64,000 bases of DNA, taken from contig NZ_CP014223.1 of the NCBI RefSeq assembly GCF_001561955.1, positions 3,056,418 to 3,120,417 on the forward strand, written 5' to 3'. Shown here piece after piece: positions 43,948-52,702 of the stretch (the first letter of the stretch is position 1; the number at the start of each line of letters is the position of its first letter). The notes below the pieces were generated by a model. It was not told where the DNA came from. It saw nothing but the letters and a program-made list of their open reading frames with translations, and made no database searches. The DNA is from Anaerotignum propionicum DSM 1682 (GTDB lineage: Bacteria > Bacillota > Clostridia > Lachnospirales > Anaerotignaceae). The translations under genes were made by a program, and so were the position numbers.

Positions 43948-44014
43948 ATTTTATGTTATTGTTTAAAAATTGTCAACGCCGCTCCTTGACGGAAAAGCAA
44001 CTACGTGCTAAAAT
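43948..44014. promoter_or_regulatory. Divergent Crp promoters
   Basis: Leftward: TTGACA (43971-43976), 17-base spacer, TAAAAT (43948-43953). Rightward: TTGACG (43986-43991), 17-base spacer, TAAAAT (44009-44014). The two -35 elements are nine bases apart, so the two genes probably compete or are coregulated. Confidence 0.78.
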
Positions 44015-44043
44015 CCAGCCATATCCAATGGGAGGTACAAAAG

Positions 44044-44412
44044 ATGAATGTAAAATTAGACGCAATACAAGCCTTACCTATTTTCAGAAACATTACCAAA
44101 GAAGGATTGCAAACCATGGTGGATTGTTTCTGTGCAGAATTTATTTCTGTAAAAAAGGGTGAACCCATAAAAACTGAACAGAACCGCACCCTCTGCCTGA
44201 TTGAGGGGGCAGTGACAGGGCTGAAAAAAGGAATCCTTTCCCCTGCACCTACAGAAGAAAATCCATATGTTTCCATTGAAGATAGTCAGCTCTTCACTTT
44301 GGATAGCCATATGCTCCTCTATCCTTGTTATGGCTGTTGTTTTTTTCATGCCCAGCTTTTGCAAAATATGCGTGAGGATGGAGTTAATTTGATTGCTTTG
44401 GAAAATGCATAG
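44044..44412 (+). CDS. Crp-like sensory domain protein without DNA-binding domain
   Basis: A 122-residue protein that begins like the N-terminal barrel of a Crp/Fnr regulator (LDAIQALPIFRNITKEGLQT, then ISVKKGEPI) but ends after one barrel, with no helix-turn-helix. The C-terminal half shows CYGCCFFHAQLLQNMREDGV, with a CxxCC motif that could bind metal. It may be a decayed regulator or a stand-alone sensor that affects the divergent Crp/Fnr protein. GGGAGG precedes the ATG at 44044. It has its own promoter. Confidence 0.7.
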   Translation: MNVKLDAIQALPIFRNITKEGLQTMVDCFCAEFISVKKGEPIKTEQNRTLCLIEGAVTGLKKGILSPAPTEENPYVSIEDSQLFTLDSHMLLYPCYGCCFFHAQLLQNMREDGVNLIALENA

Positions 44413-44508
44413 ATTATTTTATCTATTGATAACTACGGGAAATAAAAAGACATTTCCTTGTCATTCTATTCCACAGAAAGCTTTAAAAATACATTTCTCA
44501 AAAGAAAA

Positions 44509-44585
44509 ACATCTCATACAAATGAGATGTTAAAACAGTGGGTAAAATGAACCTTGAGGGCATTCCCGCAATCACCCTCAAGGTT
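44509..44585. terminator. Two terminators between the Crp-like gene and the histidine kinase
   Basis: Stem 1: AACCTTGAGGG (44550-44560) with CCCTCAAGGTT (44575-44585). Stem 2: ACATCTCAT (44509-44517) with ATGAGATGT (44522-44530), followed leftwards by TTTTTC. They stop the converging transcripts. The rest of 44413-44756 has no gene. Confidence 0.75.
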
Positions 44586-44756
44586 TTCACCCTTAACCCA
44601 CCAAAACCCCCATATCTTTGGAGTTTCATAAATTCTGTTAAGACTATTTCCATTAACAAATTTATAACTTTCTTTACTTTGCAAAGAATAACTGTTCCGC
44701 CTTACCTTGCTTAAAAATGAACAATCAAAAGCGCTTTAAGGTACCCAAAACATATT

Positions 44757-46037
44757 TTACTTTAAGGTAACAGTAATTTCTAACGTGTCCTCACTAGAAG
44801 CCATTGCAGAAATTTTACCTTTATGTTGCTCTACAATTGCCTTGGCGATGGAAAGACCCAAGCCGTATCCCCCTGTTTGTCTGCTTCGAGAGGCATCTGT
44901 GCGATAAAACCGCTCCAAAAGAATATTCATATTTCCCGTTTGCTCCAGATAAGCTTTGTTCTTCACCGTCAATTTTCCGTTGCTATTCCAGTTTACCTCG
45001 ATGGGAGAGCCTTCCTTTGCGTGCTTTACACCGTTATCCAAAAGGATATAGATTAACTGGCGCAACTGATCCTCATTTCCCATCACCATTACATCAGGGT
45101 TTACCAAAGCCTGAATGGTTTTTCCCTGTCCTTGGGCAAACGCCTCCATTTCGTCACATACTTCAGTAACAATATTAGAAAAATTTAGGTTTTCCATAGA
45201 TATTGGGGCCTGACCCTCCTCCATTTTTGCCAGAGTAGTCAGCTGATTGGTCAAACGGGTCAACCGTTCCACCTGACGCTTGATGCTTTGGGTCCATTGG
45301 CTCTCACCATTTTCCATTTCGATGACCTCTGTGTTGGCATCAATAATAGATAATGGAGTTTTCAGCTCATGACCCGCATTGGTGATAAAGGTTTTTTGCT
45401 TTTCATAACTCTCAACCACAGGCCGCACAGCAGTTTTAGAAAATATAATAATCAATAAGCAAACCGCTAAAAAGCCCGCACCACCAACATAAAGGCTGTT
45501 AAACAAAAAATTATTCATGAAAAACAAATCCTTGGTACAATCCAAGAAAACAATCAAGGTTCCGCCATCAACCTCAGAAATACGATAACGATAAGAACCC
45601 AAAAATCCTTTCTCACTTCCCTTTTCCACCACAGAATTCACCATTTCCGTGGCTTCTTCAATAGTAATTGCAGCAATATAATTCAAGTTGATTGAAGTTT
45701 GTGCCATATCCCCATTGAGGGTGACTGAGAAATATCGGGTTGCAAAAGGATCCTCGGGAGAAAAATCTGTTCGTCTTCCCGATATAGGCGGATTTTTTGC
45801 TCTTGTTGGCTCCTCAATCTCTGACTTTTCCTTGGGAATCGGTTCATTTTTGGGCTTGTCCCGATGAACTTTTGGAAAGACACCGTTGTTCTCGGAAATA
45901 GCAGACAAAATTTTATCGGCATTCTCCTTCATATTACTGTAGTTCCATGCATTAATAGAAACCAAAAAGGAGAAAAGCACAATGAAAACGCTAAACGATG
46001 CAATTGCAATAAAACGAAGTCTTAATTTTTCGCTCAT
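44757..46037 (-). CDS. Sensor histidine kinase
   Basis: A 426-residue membrane kinase. Two membrane helices (residues 10-30 and about 178-202) flank an extracellular sensor of roughly 145 residues. Then come the H-box FITNAGHELKTPLSIIDANT near 224-243, the N-box LIYILLDNGVKHAK near 330-343 and the G-box GYGLGLSIAKAIVEQHKGKI near 388-407. It shares a four-base overlap with its response regulator. The gene cluster downstream in the + direction (VTC/DUF4956/DUF4353) is the most likely regulon candidate. Confidence 0.94.
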   Translation of the reverse strand: MSEKLRLRFIAIASFSVFIVLFSFLVSINAWNYSNMKENADKILSAISENNGVFPKVHRDKPKNEPIPKEKSEIEEPTRAKNPPISGRRTDFSPEDPFATRYFSVTLNGDMAQTSINLNYIAAITIEEATEMVNSVVEKGSEKGFLGSYRYRISEVDGGTLIVFLDCTKDLFFMNNFLFNSLYVGGAGFLAVCLLIIIFSKTAVRPVVESYEKQKTFITNAGHELKTPLSIIDANTEVIEMENGESQWTQSIKRQVERLTRLTNQLTTLAKMEEGQAPISMENLNFSNIVTEVCDEMEAFAQGQGKTIQALVNPDVMVMGNEDQLRQLIYILLDNGVKHAKEGSPIEVNWNSNGKLTVKNKAYLEQTGNMNILLERFYRTDASRSRQTGGYGLGLSIAKAIVEQHKGKISAMASSEDTLEITVTLK

Positions 46038-46708
46038 GCCTTTACCTCCAAGGTATAACCTAAATTTCTTGCTGATTTTATTCCCACATTTGCCCCTACC
46101 GCAGTTAAACGTCTACGTAAATAAGATATATAAACCCACACCACACTTAACTCCGCCTGGGTATCATATCCCCAAATACGTTCCAAAAAACGTTCCGCAG
46201 AAATTAATTGATTGGGATTTGTCATCATCAATTCCATCATTTGAAATTCCTTGCCCATTAGACGTAACTGCGCAGTCTCTGTAGAAAGGATAAAGGTATT
46301 GCGATTTAACGTCATATTTCCAAATGTGAGAAGGTTATCTCCCCCAACTTCGACTTTTCTGGTCATAGCACGAATTCTGGCAATCAGCTCCTTCATGGCG
46401 AAGGGTTTGGTTAAATAATCATTGGCACCACTGTCAAGACCCAAAACCCGATCATCCACCTGAGACTTTGCTGTAAGCATCAACACTGGAATGGTATTTT
46501 TTTTCTCCCGAAGTTTCTTTAATACGGATAATCCATCTACCTTAGGCATCATAATATCCAAAATAACACCATCGTAATTATCTGCCTCTAAATAATCCAA
46601 GGCATCCTCGCCGTTATAAACAGCATCTACAGAAAAACCATTTCTTTGCAAAATTGTGACTAAAGCATTCGAAAGCTCTTTTTCATCTTCAGCCAATAAA
46701 ATTCGCAT
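46034..46708 (-). CDS. OmpR/PhoB-type response regulator
   Basis: A 224-residue response regulator. The receiver domain has the acidic pair EDE at 6-8, the phosphoacceptor Asp in DGVILDIMMPKVDGL near 50 and Lys in TKPFAMKEL near 100. The C-terminal winged-helix trans_reg_C domain follows, ending YLRRRLTAVGANVGIKSARN abridged. I chose the ATG at 46708 behind AAGGAGG. It is first in the two-gene operon with the sensor kinase. Confidence 0.94.
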   Translation of the reverse strand: MRILLAEDEKELSNALVTILQRNGFSVDAVYNGEDALDYLEADNYDGVILDIMMPKVDGLSVLKKLREKKNTIPVLMLTAKSQVDDRVLGLDSGANDYLTKPFAMKELIARIRAMTRKVEVGGDNLLTFGNMTLNRNTFILSTETAQLRLMGKEFQMMELMMTNPNQLISAERFLERIWGYDTQAELSVVWVYISYLRRRLTAVGANVGIKSARNLGYTLEVKA

Positions 46709-46835
46709 GGTTTTCACCTCCTTATGTATCAAATGGGGTTTCACCCTAAAAACTTATTTTAACTTTCCCATAATATTATGGAATGAAGCAGCCCTATCTT
46801 ATTTTACCATACTTTATATAAAAAAGTTAATTTTG

Positions 46836-46870
46836 AAAAAGACCTATTGGTTTATACAATAGGTCTTTTT
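46836..46870. terminator. Bidirectional hairpin upstream of the two-component genes
   Basis: GACCTATTG (46841-46849) pairs with CAATAGGTC (46857-46865); A5 and T5 runs flank it on both strands. It separates the regulator promoter from the upstream region. The rest of 46871-47107 holds no gene. Confidence 0.85.
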
Positions 46871-47110
46871 CTCAATATTTTATAGAAGAGTAAAATATTG
46901 AATAGGGGTTAAATACTTACAAATAAAAGTTAACATTCCAAACTTAAATATAAATTAAAAGATTTTTATTTTCTTAAAATTCATATTTTTATAAAACTGG
47001 ATTTGATTTATCTATGCAACAAATAGAAAGAACTTTGCAAAAACATCAAATTTACTTCCCTAGTTTCTCTTATTCCGTTATTTACTCCCTTTATTGCCCC
47101 AAATAAAAGC

Positions 47111-47174
47111 CCCTCCTCAAACCGAGAGCCATATGCAGTCTTTTTAGCCAGCATATCCTTCTAATTGAGGAGGG
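47111..47174 (-). terminator. Terminator after the DUF4353 gene
   Basis: CCCTCCTCAA (47111-47120) pairs with TTGAGGAGGG (47165-47174) around a smaller inner CATATGC/GCATATC hairpin, with a T-rich tail leftwards. Confidence 0.8.
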
Positions 47175-47190
47175 AGATTCTATTTAATAA

Positions 47191-49185
47191 TTATGAAGTA
47201 GCTTTTGTTGTGGTCTGATTCTGCCTTGTTCCATTAATTTGCCCTCTGCCACTCATATTTCCGTTACTAGAGGTACCAGAGGTGTAACTTAGACTCTCCA
47301 TGGTAAAGGTTTTCGTCTCATCTCCCATGGTTAAGGTATAAGTGGAGCCTTTCTTAATACCGGAGCCAGATACTAAAACTGCTGTATACTCTCTTGTTGG
47401 CGTATAGCTCAACAGGGTTGTGCCGCCGCTGGTTAATGTAACCTTACCACTTTTTGCTTCTGTTAAGTTAATTAAAGCCCAACCTTGGGTGGAATCCGTA
47501 CTAAATCCATGGAACATACTGCTGGAACCACAGGCAACCAAGGTTCCACCGGTTATTACAGCATCACCATCGCTATCCACACAGGAATTTCCGTTATTTT
47601 CAGGTCCAGTGATATAAATTACGCCGCCGCTTATATGAATACTACCGTTGGAATCAATGGCATCCCCTTTTGCGTCGATGGTTATTGTTCCCCCTGTAAT
47701 TGTGATATCACAGTTTTCATTTGCTTGGAAACCACCACCCATACGATTCGGTATAGCTCCCTCTGTTCCTGTTGGAGGGGTGCCTGTTGGTGCGCTACCT
47801 GTTGGAGGAGTTCCTATGGGAGGGTTACCAGTGGTATTTTTTGTTGATGCATCGGTTTTGGTTGTTGCACTGGTTGTTGCGTCCCCAGCAGGCTTTTCAG
47901 GCGGTGTGGCTGTGGCATCAAAGGCAGGTCTTTCACCGTCTGCCTTTTTACCTTTCTCTCCTCCTACGGTGAGTTCATCAGAATCCTCACCGCTTTCTGC
48001 CGCATTGATACCATCATCGGAGGACACAATTTTGACGGTCCCACCTGAAATTTGAACTGTTTGCCCTTCTATGCCTTCATAGCTTTTTGTAATATGTATT
48101 GTTCCGCCCTCAACCACTGAGGCTAAATCGGCATGGAAACCATCATCACCTGTTGCTATGGTATAATTCCCACCTTTTACTGTCAGGTTCCCATTACCGT
48201 GGAATGCGTCATCAGCACAATTTAGCGTATAGGTTCCGCCGGAAAGCAACAGGTTTCCAGTTGTTTTTACACCTTTTGCGCTTGCATCCTCTGCAAGAGT
48301 GGCATCACTGCCGCCGCCTGTTTTGATTTGGAAAGTACCATCCTCAATCTGCAAGATAGATGCCCCGTCAAAACCATCCCCTTGTGCAGTAATGTTATAA
48401 CTACCTTTCCCTACATAGATAAAGCCCTTTGTTGCGTCATCTTTATTCTCACTATGGAAACCATCCTTACCGGAGGTTATTTGAAAAGTGCCATCTGCAA
48501 TGGCAATGCCATCTTTTGCAGTAAAACCATGGTCTGCGGCATTCACCTTATAACTGCCCCCTGTAATAGTCAGGTCATCCTTGACAACAACGCCGCTGCC
48601 GTAAGCTGCATAGATGATTAATGTGCCACTGCCATTGAAGGTAATATCATCCTTAGCAAAAACGACACCGTCAATATTGTTATCATCAATGGCAACAAAA
48701 GCATTTTTGTTGGAAAGAGTATTGGTTGTGCCTTTTGCCAAGGTAACAAAAACTTTGTCACTTTGACGCACATAAATGGCCGCACTTGTGTTATTGTTTA
48801 TTGTTACACCATTGAGTACTAACTGAACCTTATCACTTTCTTCAGCATCCACAATAATCTGACCATTTGTCAGCTTCCCGCTCAAGATATATACACCTTC
48901 ATCTTGAATGGTCACGGTGGAAGCACTTATGCTTACCTTACTGTTGTCTGAACTTGTGGCTTTGGTATCACTCAGGGTTATGGAAATAGCCTGACTTTCA
49001 TCATAATCTCCTGTTTTATCCCTGGTACTGAATAATGTCTCAGGGTCTAAAGCTGTGACAAGTGTTGTGGCATCCGTTGTTGCTACGGTAGTCTCTGTGG
49101 TTGCACCATTTGCCGTCTGACTACAGCTGCATAATAAACAAGCAACTGTTATAGCGGCAAGGACCGTTCTTTTTCTTTGCTTCAT
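47191..49185 (-). CDS. Carbohydrate-binding domain (DUF4353) lipoprotein
   Basis: A 664-residue predicted lipoprotein. Residues 1-21 are a signal with lipobox LLCSC. A Thr-rich linker follows, then a long right-handed beta-helix region of DUF4353 type with many GGxY/I repeats (DLTITGGSYKVNAADHGFTA, LLLSGGTYTLNCADDAFHGN, NLTVKGGNYTIATGDDGFHA). A low-complexity Pro/Thr/Gly linker at about residues 423-477 (PPTGSAPTGTPPTGT) splits it, and the last part holds the final domain. It is on the cell surface and probably binds polysaccharide or polyphosphate. It is the last gene of the VTC/DUF4956/DUF4353 operon. Confidence 0.87.
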   Translation of the reverse strand: MKQRKRTVLAAITVACLLCSCSQTANGATTETTVATTDATTLVTALDPETLFSTRDKTGDYDESQAISITLSDTKATSSDNSKVSISASTVTIQDEGVYILSGKLTNGQIIVDAEESDKVQLVLNGVTINNNTSAAIYVRQSDKVFVTLAKGTTNTLSNKNAFVAIDDNNIDGVVFAKDDITFNGSGTLIIYAAYGSGVVVKDDLTITGGSYKVNAADHGFTAKDGIAIADGTFQITSGKDGFHSENKDDATKGFIYVGKGSYNITAQGDGFDGASILQIEDGTFQIKTGGGSDATLAEDASAKGVKTTGNLLLSGGTYTLNCADDAFHGNGNLTVKGGNYTIATGDDGFHADLASVVEGGTIHITKSYEGIEGQTVQISGGTVKIVSSDDGINAAESGEDSDELTVGGEKGKKADGERPAFDATATPPEKPAGDATTSATTKTDASTKNTTGNPPIGTPPTGSAPTGTPPTGTEGAIPNRMGGGFQANENCDITITGGTITIDAKGDAIDSNGSIHISGGVIYITGPENNGNSCVDSDGDAVITGGTLVACGSSSMFHGFSTDSTQGWALINLTEAKSGKVTLTSGGTTLLSYTPTREYTAVLVSGSGIKKGSTYTLTMGDETKTFTMESLSYTSGTSSNGNMSGRGQINGTRQNQTTTKATS

Positions 49186-49200
49186 AAAATAACATCCTCC

Positions 49201-49893
49201 TTATAATTCATTATGGTTTAATGGTCTGGAAAAACTGATTTCCAAATTGCCATTGCGGACACGAATGGCATCCATCATTTTTTTCTCAGCCACACCCTCT
49301 TTTACCACTACTTGATAGGTCAAACGGAATAAACTTCCCATATTTGTGGTTTTAACCTCTGCCAGCTCAAAGCTTTTCAGATATTTTTGAAAAATATCAT
49401 CAAAAATTTCTGTGTAGTCCAAATCCTCAGGAATGGTGATGCGAAGCTGACGTTCTTGGGTTGCACCACAAAATTCTTGCATTTTTTTCGTGTTGTAGAA
49501 CATTTCCGCCAAGGCTAAAATTAGGGTAAATAAAACTGCCACGATCAAATAACCCATACCCACAGCAAGCCCAGCTGCCATGGCAATAAAAATTGCACAA
49601 ATTTCCTTGGCGGTTCCGGGAACGGAGCGGAATCGAACTAAGCTAAAGGTTCCTGCAACGGCAACACCCGCACCTAAATTTCCGTTTACCATGAGAATAA
49701 TCATCGCAACAACTGCGGGGAGCAGAGCCAGAGTCACCAAAAATCCCGGGGAGCTTTTGCTCTTTCTTCTGTAGGTTAACACCAGCAAAAACCCAATCCC
49801 CAAACCTGTAGCAACACAAAGCAAGAACGCTGATAATGTGATCCCTGTTGTGGTGGATGAAGCTAAAATATTTTCTGTCATAAAATCAAGCAC
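49201..49893 (-). CDS. DUF4956 membrane protein
   Basis: A 230-residue protein with four probable membrane segments in residues 20-130. The signature VAGTFSLVRFRSVPGTAKEI near 79-98 is typical of DUF4956, followed by a soluble C-terminal domain with DYTEIFDDIFQKYLKSFELA. It overlaps the VTC gene by eight bases and precedes the DUF4353 gene. The family is frequently paired with VTC-domain proteins and is proposed to form the membrane part of that system, but no activity is shown. The start is GTG at 49893; an ATG at 49881 is an alternative. Confidence 0.88.
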   Translation of the reverse strand: MLDFMTENILASSTTTGITLSAFLLCVATGLGIGFLLVLTYRRKSKSSPGFLVTLALLPAVVAMIILMVNGNLGAGVAVAGTFSLVRFRSVPGTAKEICAIFIAMAAGLAVGMGYLIVAVLFTLILALAEMFYNTKKMQEFCGATQERQLRITIPEDLDYTEIFDDIFQKYLKSFELAEVKTTNMGSLFRLTYQVVVKEGVAEKKMMDAIRVRNGNLEISFSRPLNHNEL

Positions 49894-50605
49894 TGTATCT
49901 GCCCCTTTCTACCAGCTCTTTTTGGATCATTGCAGTGTATGCATTTCCGTATTTAGAGTAACTGGTTTTAAAAATAATGTTTTCACTGAAAAATTTGGAA
50001 AGCCATAAAGGCATTCCCATAGCAGCCTTCACCTCCAAAAGCTGCATTCCTTTGGGCAATAGCTCTTCACCATATGCCCCTTTACAAAGGCAAATATCAT
50101 AATCCCTCCAAAGAATGTTATCATCAAAGGTCATACGAAATTCCGAATCCTCTTTTCCAAAAAACGCTTCCCTATTATAGGACAATAGTACTGCAGGATT
50201 TAGCGAATGAGATTGGGTAAAGTAATCAATCTCTCGGGTAATCTGGGTATTTTTCTGGGGCGATGTATTCTTCTCCAGCCAAAGCTTTGCATCCTCTTGG
50301 CTCATTGAAACCCGCCTTTTATATACAATCCCTTTGTATTTCTTCTTTAGTTCCACAAAAACCGTAGATTCGGGATTGGCAGTACCATAACTGCGCACTC
50401 TCAGCTTTTCCTTATAAACGGGCTTTTCCATAGAATGACGTATCAGCTGTTTATTATCTGTATCATAATAGATATTCATAATGGTAGATTTGCCAAAACT
50501 ATCAGGGGACATATAAGTATCCATCAAGTCCTGAAGTTTTGCTCTTTGTCCATAGGAAATCAGGTATTTGACTTCCTTTCGTTCAAACGTTGTGGGTGTT
50601 CCCAT
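49886..50605 (-). CDS. VTC domain polyphosphate polymerase-like protein
   Basis: A 239-residue protein of the VTC domain family, a triphosphate tunnel fold that makes polyphosphate from ATP in yeast. Basic tunnel residues are visible: FERKEVKYLIS near 7-17, RHSMEKPVYKEKLRVRSYGT near 59-78, VELKKKYKGIVYKRRVSMS near 86-104 and a C-terminal LLEVKAAMGMPLWLSKFF with the catalytic-type Glu and Lys. I chose the ATG at 50605 behind AAGGAGGCG; a longer reading at 50662 would include a hairpin. In bacteria the enzyme is only partly characterised, and no SPX domain is present, so polymerase activity is inferred. Confidence 0.86.
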   Translation of the reverse strand: MGTPTTFERKEVKYLISYGQRAKLQDLMDTYMSPDSFGKSTIMNIYYDTDNKQLIRHSMEKPVYKEKLRVRSYGTANPESTVFVELKKKYKGIVYKRRVSMSQEDAKLWLEKNTSPQKNTQITREIDYFTQSHSLNPAVLLSYNREAFFGKEDSEFRMTFDDNILWRDYDICLCKGAYGEELLPKGMQLLEVKAAMGMPLWLSKFFSENIIFKTSYSKYGNAYTAMIQKELVERGRYSA

Positions 50606-50620
50606 AAACTTCGCCTCCTT

Positions 50621-50640
50621 ACCTGCTGTTTTTTGCAGGT
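50621..50640 (-). promoter_or_regulatory. Hairpin abutting the VTC ribosome binding site
   Basis: ACCTGC and GCAGGT (50621-50626, 50635-50640) form a six-base stem around an eight-base loop. In the leftward RNA it ends directly before AAGGAGG, so it could modulate translation of the VTC gene. No T run follows. Confidence 0.5.
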
Positions 50641-50792
50641 GAAACTCTTTTTTCAAGACCAAGTTTAGTGTTATAACCTAAAATCTACTTTAAATTTGAA
50701 AAATAATTTACATAAATTTCATTAAGGAGTATGAAATGATTAAAAATTGTTTTTTGAGCAATCAAAAAGTCTTATATAGAGTAATAAAAAAA

Positions 50793-50816
50793 TCCCTAGA
50801 AATCAAGGTTTCTAGG
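50793..50816 (-). terminator. Terminator after the tRNA cluster region
   Basis: CCCTAGAAA (50793-50801) pairs with TTTCTAGGG (50808-50816); leftwards a run of seven T follows. No gene is seen in 50641-51020. Confidence 0.7.
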
Positions 50817-51026
50817 GCAATCTTGTTTATGGTGATAGTATTTCAACAATTTCATATATCTTTGTATGATAATCTTCATTTACTTTGTTTTTTGATTGAC
50901 TTGAATTTTCCTTTTATTAACCCTTTTAATCCCTGTTACTTTTGCTAGTGGACTCGTAGGCTTGTTTTTAAGTACTAGAAAATATACTTTTTAACTTTCT
51001 ATCGTTTTTTAACAAAGGCGGACAAA

Positions 51027-51063
51027 AAAATAAATCCCCAGAAACAAAGTTTCTGGGGATTTT
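51027..51063 (-). terminator. tRNA cluster terminator
   Basis: ATCCCCAGAAAC and GTTTCTGGGGAT form a 12-base stem around AAA just downstream of tRNA-fMet, with T-rich tails on both sides. Confidence 0.85.
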
Positions 51064-51066
51064 TAA

Positions 51067-51140
<74 letters not shown>

Positions 51141-51170
51141 GCAATAAAAAATTATGAAATTGAGTTACTA

Positions 51171-51251
51171 TGGGCGGAGAAGGATTCGAACCTTCGAAGC
51201 TATCGCAACAGATTTACAGTCTGCCCCCTTTGGCCGCTCGGGAATCCACCC
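51171..51251 (-). tRNA. tRNA-Tyr (GTA)
   Basis: An 81-base class II tRNA with long variable arm. Acceptor GGGTGGA pairs with TCCGCCC (one G-T), anticodon loop CTGTAAA gives GTA, discriminator A. Leftward, between Thr and fMet. Confidence 0.94.
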
Positions 51252-51260
51252 ATATGTTTA

Positions 51261-51333
51261 AGCCGATGATCGGACTCGAACCGATAACCTGCTGATTACA
51301 AGTCAGCTGCTCTGCCAATTGAGCCACATCGGC
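51261..51333 (-). tRNA. tRNA-Thr (TGT)
   Basis: A 73-base cloverleaf. Acceptor GCCGATG pairs with CATCGGC, D-arm begins TGGCTCAATTGGC, anticodon loop CTTGTAA gives TGT, T-arm GGTTCGAGTCC. First tRNA of the leftward Thr-Tyr-fMet cluster. Confidence 0.94.
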
Positions 51334-51438
51334 AAAATACCCTTAAATCGAGTACGAATAATATAATATCATAGGAATTTTGTTTCGTCAAGCTTTTTCT
51401 TCTTCTTTCGCCAAAAAGTGCGCTCCCCGCCTTTTATA

Positions 51439-51645
51439 CTAATATATAAAATTAATTGCCCGCATAATATCCCCAATATATTGCTGCATAAAATGGAGCA
51501 CCAATACAAGAGAGGCAATATAACATCCCAGAGAAATAGGCTTTAACAAATGATTCTGCCTTCTGGAATACGCCATCACTTCTAGTATGGACTGAATACA
51601 TAAAATTATGAAAAATTGTCCTGCCAAAGTTAGAAAAGCTTGCAT
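51439..51645 (-). CDS. Small two-helix membrane protein
   Basis: A 68-residue protein with two membrane helices, near residues 4-22 (LTLAGQFFIILCIQSILEVM) and 39-54 (ISLGCYIASLVLVLHFM). The loop between is charged (YSRRQNHLLKP). A strong AAGGAGG lies ten bases before the ATG, which supports real translation. I do not recognise a family. It is divergent from the alpha/beta hydrolase gene; its function is unknown. Confidence 0.7.
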   Translation of the reverse strand: MQAFLTLAGQFFIILCIQSILEVMAYSRRQNHLLKPISLGCYIASLVLVLHFMQQYIGDIMRAINFIY

Positions 51646-51743
51646 AATTTTGATCCTCCTTCAAAAACTTATTACATACTATGAAAATTCCTCTTTTCAA
51701 ATGACGTTTTTCCGTTCATAATAATAGAAAAGGAGGGTCTGAT

Positions 51744-52688
51744 ATGAACAAAAAAATTAAAGAAACAGCACTTTCCATCTCCGCCGCATCAGCGGGTCTT
51801 TTCGGCGGACTCATTTTTTGGCAAAAAGCCTGTTTTTGGCAAGCACAAAAAAGAGCAGATGATGCCCTTTTTGAAATATATGCCTCATCCCTTGGGGATA
51901 TTGCTTATTCCTCCTCGGGACACGGCCGCCCTTTGCTCCTCATTCACAGTATGATGCTGGGGACAAGCCGTAGGGAGTGGGATATGGTGATTTCTTCTCT
52001 ATCGGAGCAATATCATGTTTACGCCTTAGATTTGCCCGGCTTTGGCAATTCCTTTTTGCCGGATAAACCTTGGACAGCTTATCAGTACGCCCATATCATC
52101 CATGAATTTATGGAACAGATTATCCGTCGTCCTGCCTGTATTCTGGCCTCCAATGGCGGCGGTGATTTGGCATTGGTTACCTCTATGCTTTATCCTGAAA
52201 AAATAAAGGGAATGATGCTGATTTCTCCTGAAGGCTTTGGGCGTGGCTTTGCCACAAATGAGGACTTAAAACCCCTTCATAGTTTGCTATTGCCTGTTTC
52301 AGGCACACAGCAATTTCTTATGGAGACTACGAAGAGTAAAATAAAAGGAAGCTTAGAAACAGCTTTTTTTGCAAAAGAAAAAATCTCAGATGAATTGGTG
52401 CAAACGTTTCATACTTCGGCAAGAGGAAGTAAAAACAGGCAGATAACCTTTGCCACTCTGAAAACCGGTTTCTGGCGTGCAGATACAAAGGCGGCTTTCT
52501 CTGCCCTTTCTGTACCATTTTGGATTTTCTGGGGTGAAGAAAATAAAACGAACCCCATTTCAACCATGGAATGGGCTGAAAATGCACGTCCTGACGGGGA
52601 ATATGTAATTTTTGAAGAAGTGGGTAATTTCCCTCATTTGGAAAATAGCCAAAACTTCTTACAGATCGTAAAAGAATATTTGAAATAA
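51744..52688 (+). CDS. Alpha/beta hydrolase
   Basis: A 314-residue alpha/beta-fold enzyme with a hydrophobic N-terminal segment (SAASAGLFGGLIFW, residues 12-25) that may anchor it in the membrane. The oxyanion region is LLIHSMMLGTSRREWD near 68-83. The nucleophile elbow is LASNGGGDLALV near 134-145, with Ser in place in an A-S-N-G-G form rather than G-x-S-x-G, and the catalytic His is in NFPHLENS near 297-304. AAAGGAGG precedes the ATG. It is followed by two hotdog thioesterases in the same direction, suggesting acyl-ester or acyl-CoA processing. Confidence 0.88.
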   Translation: MNKKIKETALSISAASAGLFGGLIFWQKACFWQAQKRADDALFEIYASSLGDIAYSSSGHGRPLLLIHSMMLGTSRREWDMVISSLSEQYHVYALDLPGFGNSFLPDKPWTAYQYAHIIHEFMEQIIRRPACILASNGGGDLALVTSMLYPEKIKGMMLISPEGFGRGFATNEDLKPLHSLLLPVSGTQQFLMETTKSKIKGSLETAFFAKEKISDELVQTFHTSARGSKNRQITFATLKTGFWRADTKAAFSALSVPFWIFWGEENKTNPISTMEWAENARPDGEYVIFEEVGNFPHLENSQNFLQIVKEYLK

Positions 52689-52702
52689 AGGGGAATACAA
52701 CA

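Noticed and set aside
47648..48055. 135-codon rightward frame inside the DUF4353 gene
   Set aside because: Runs antisense to a well-supported lipoprotein gene; its length comes from the low-complexity Pro/Thr/Gly coding region.
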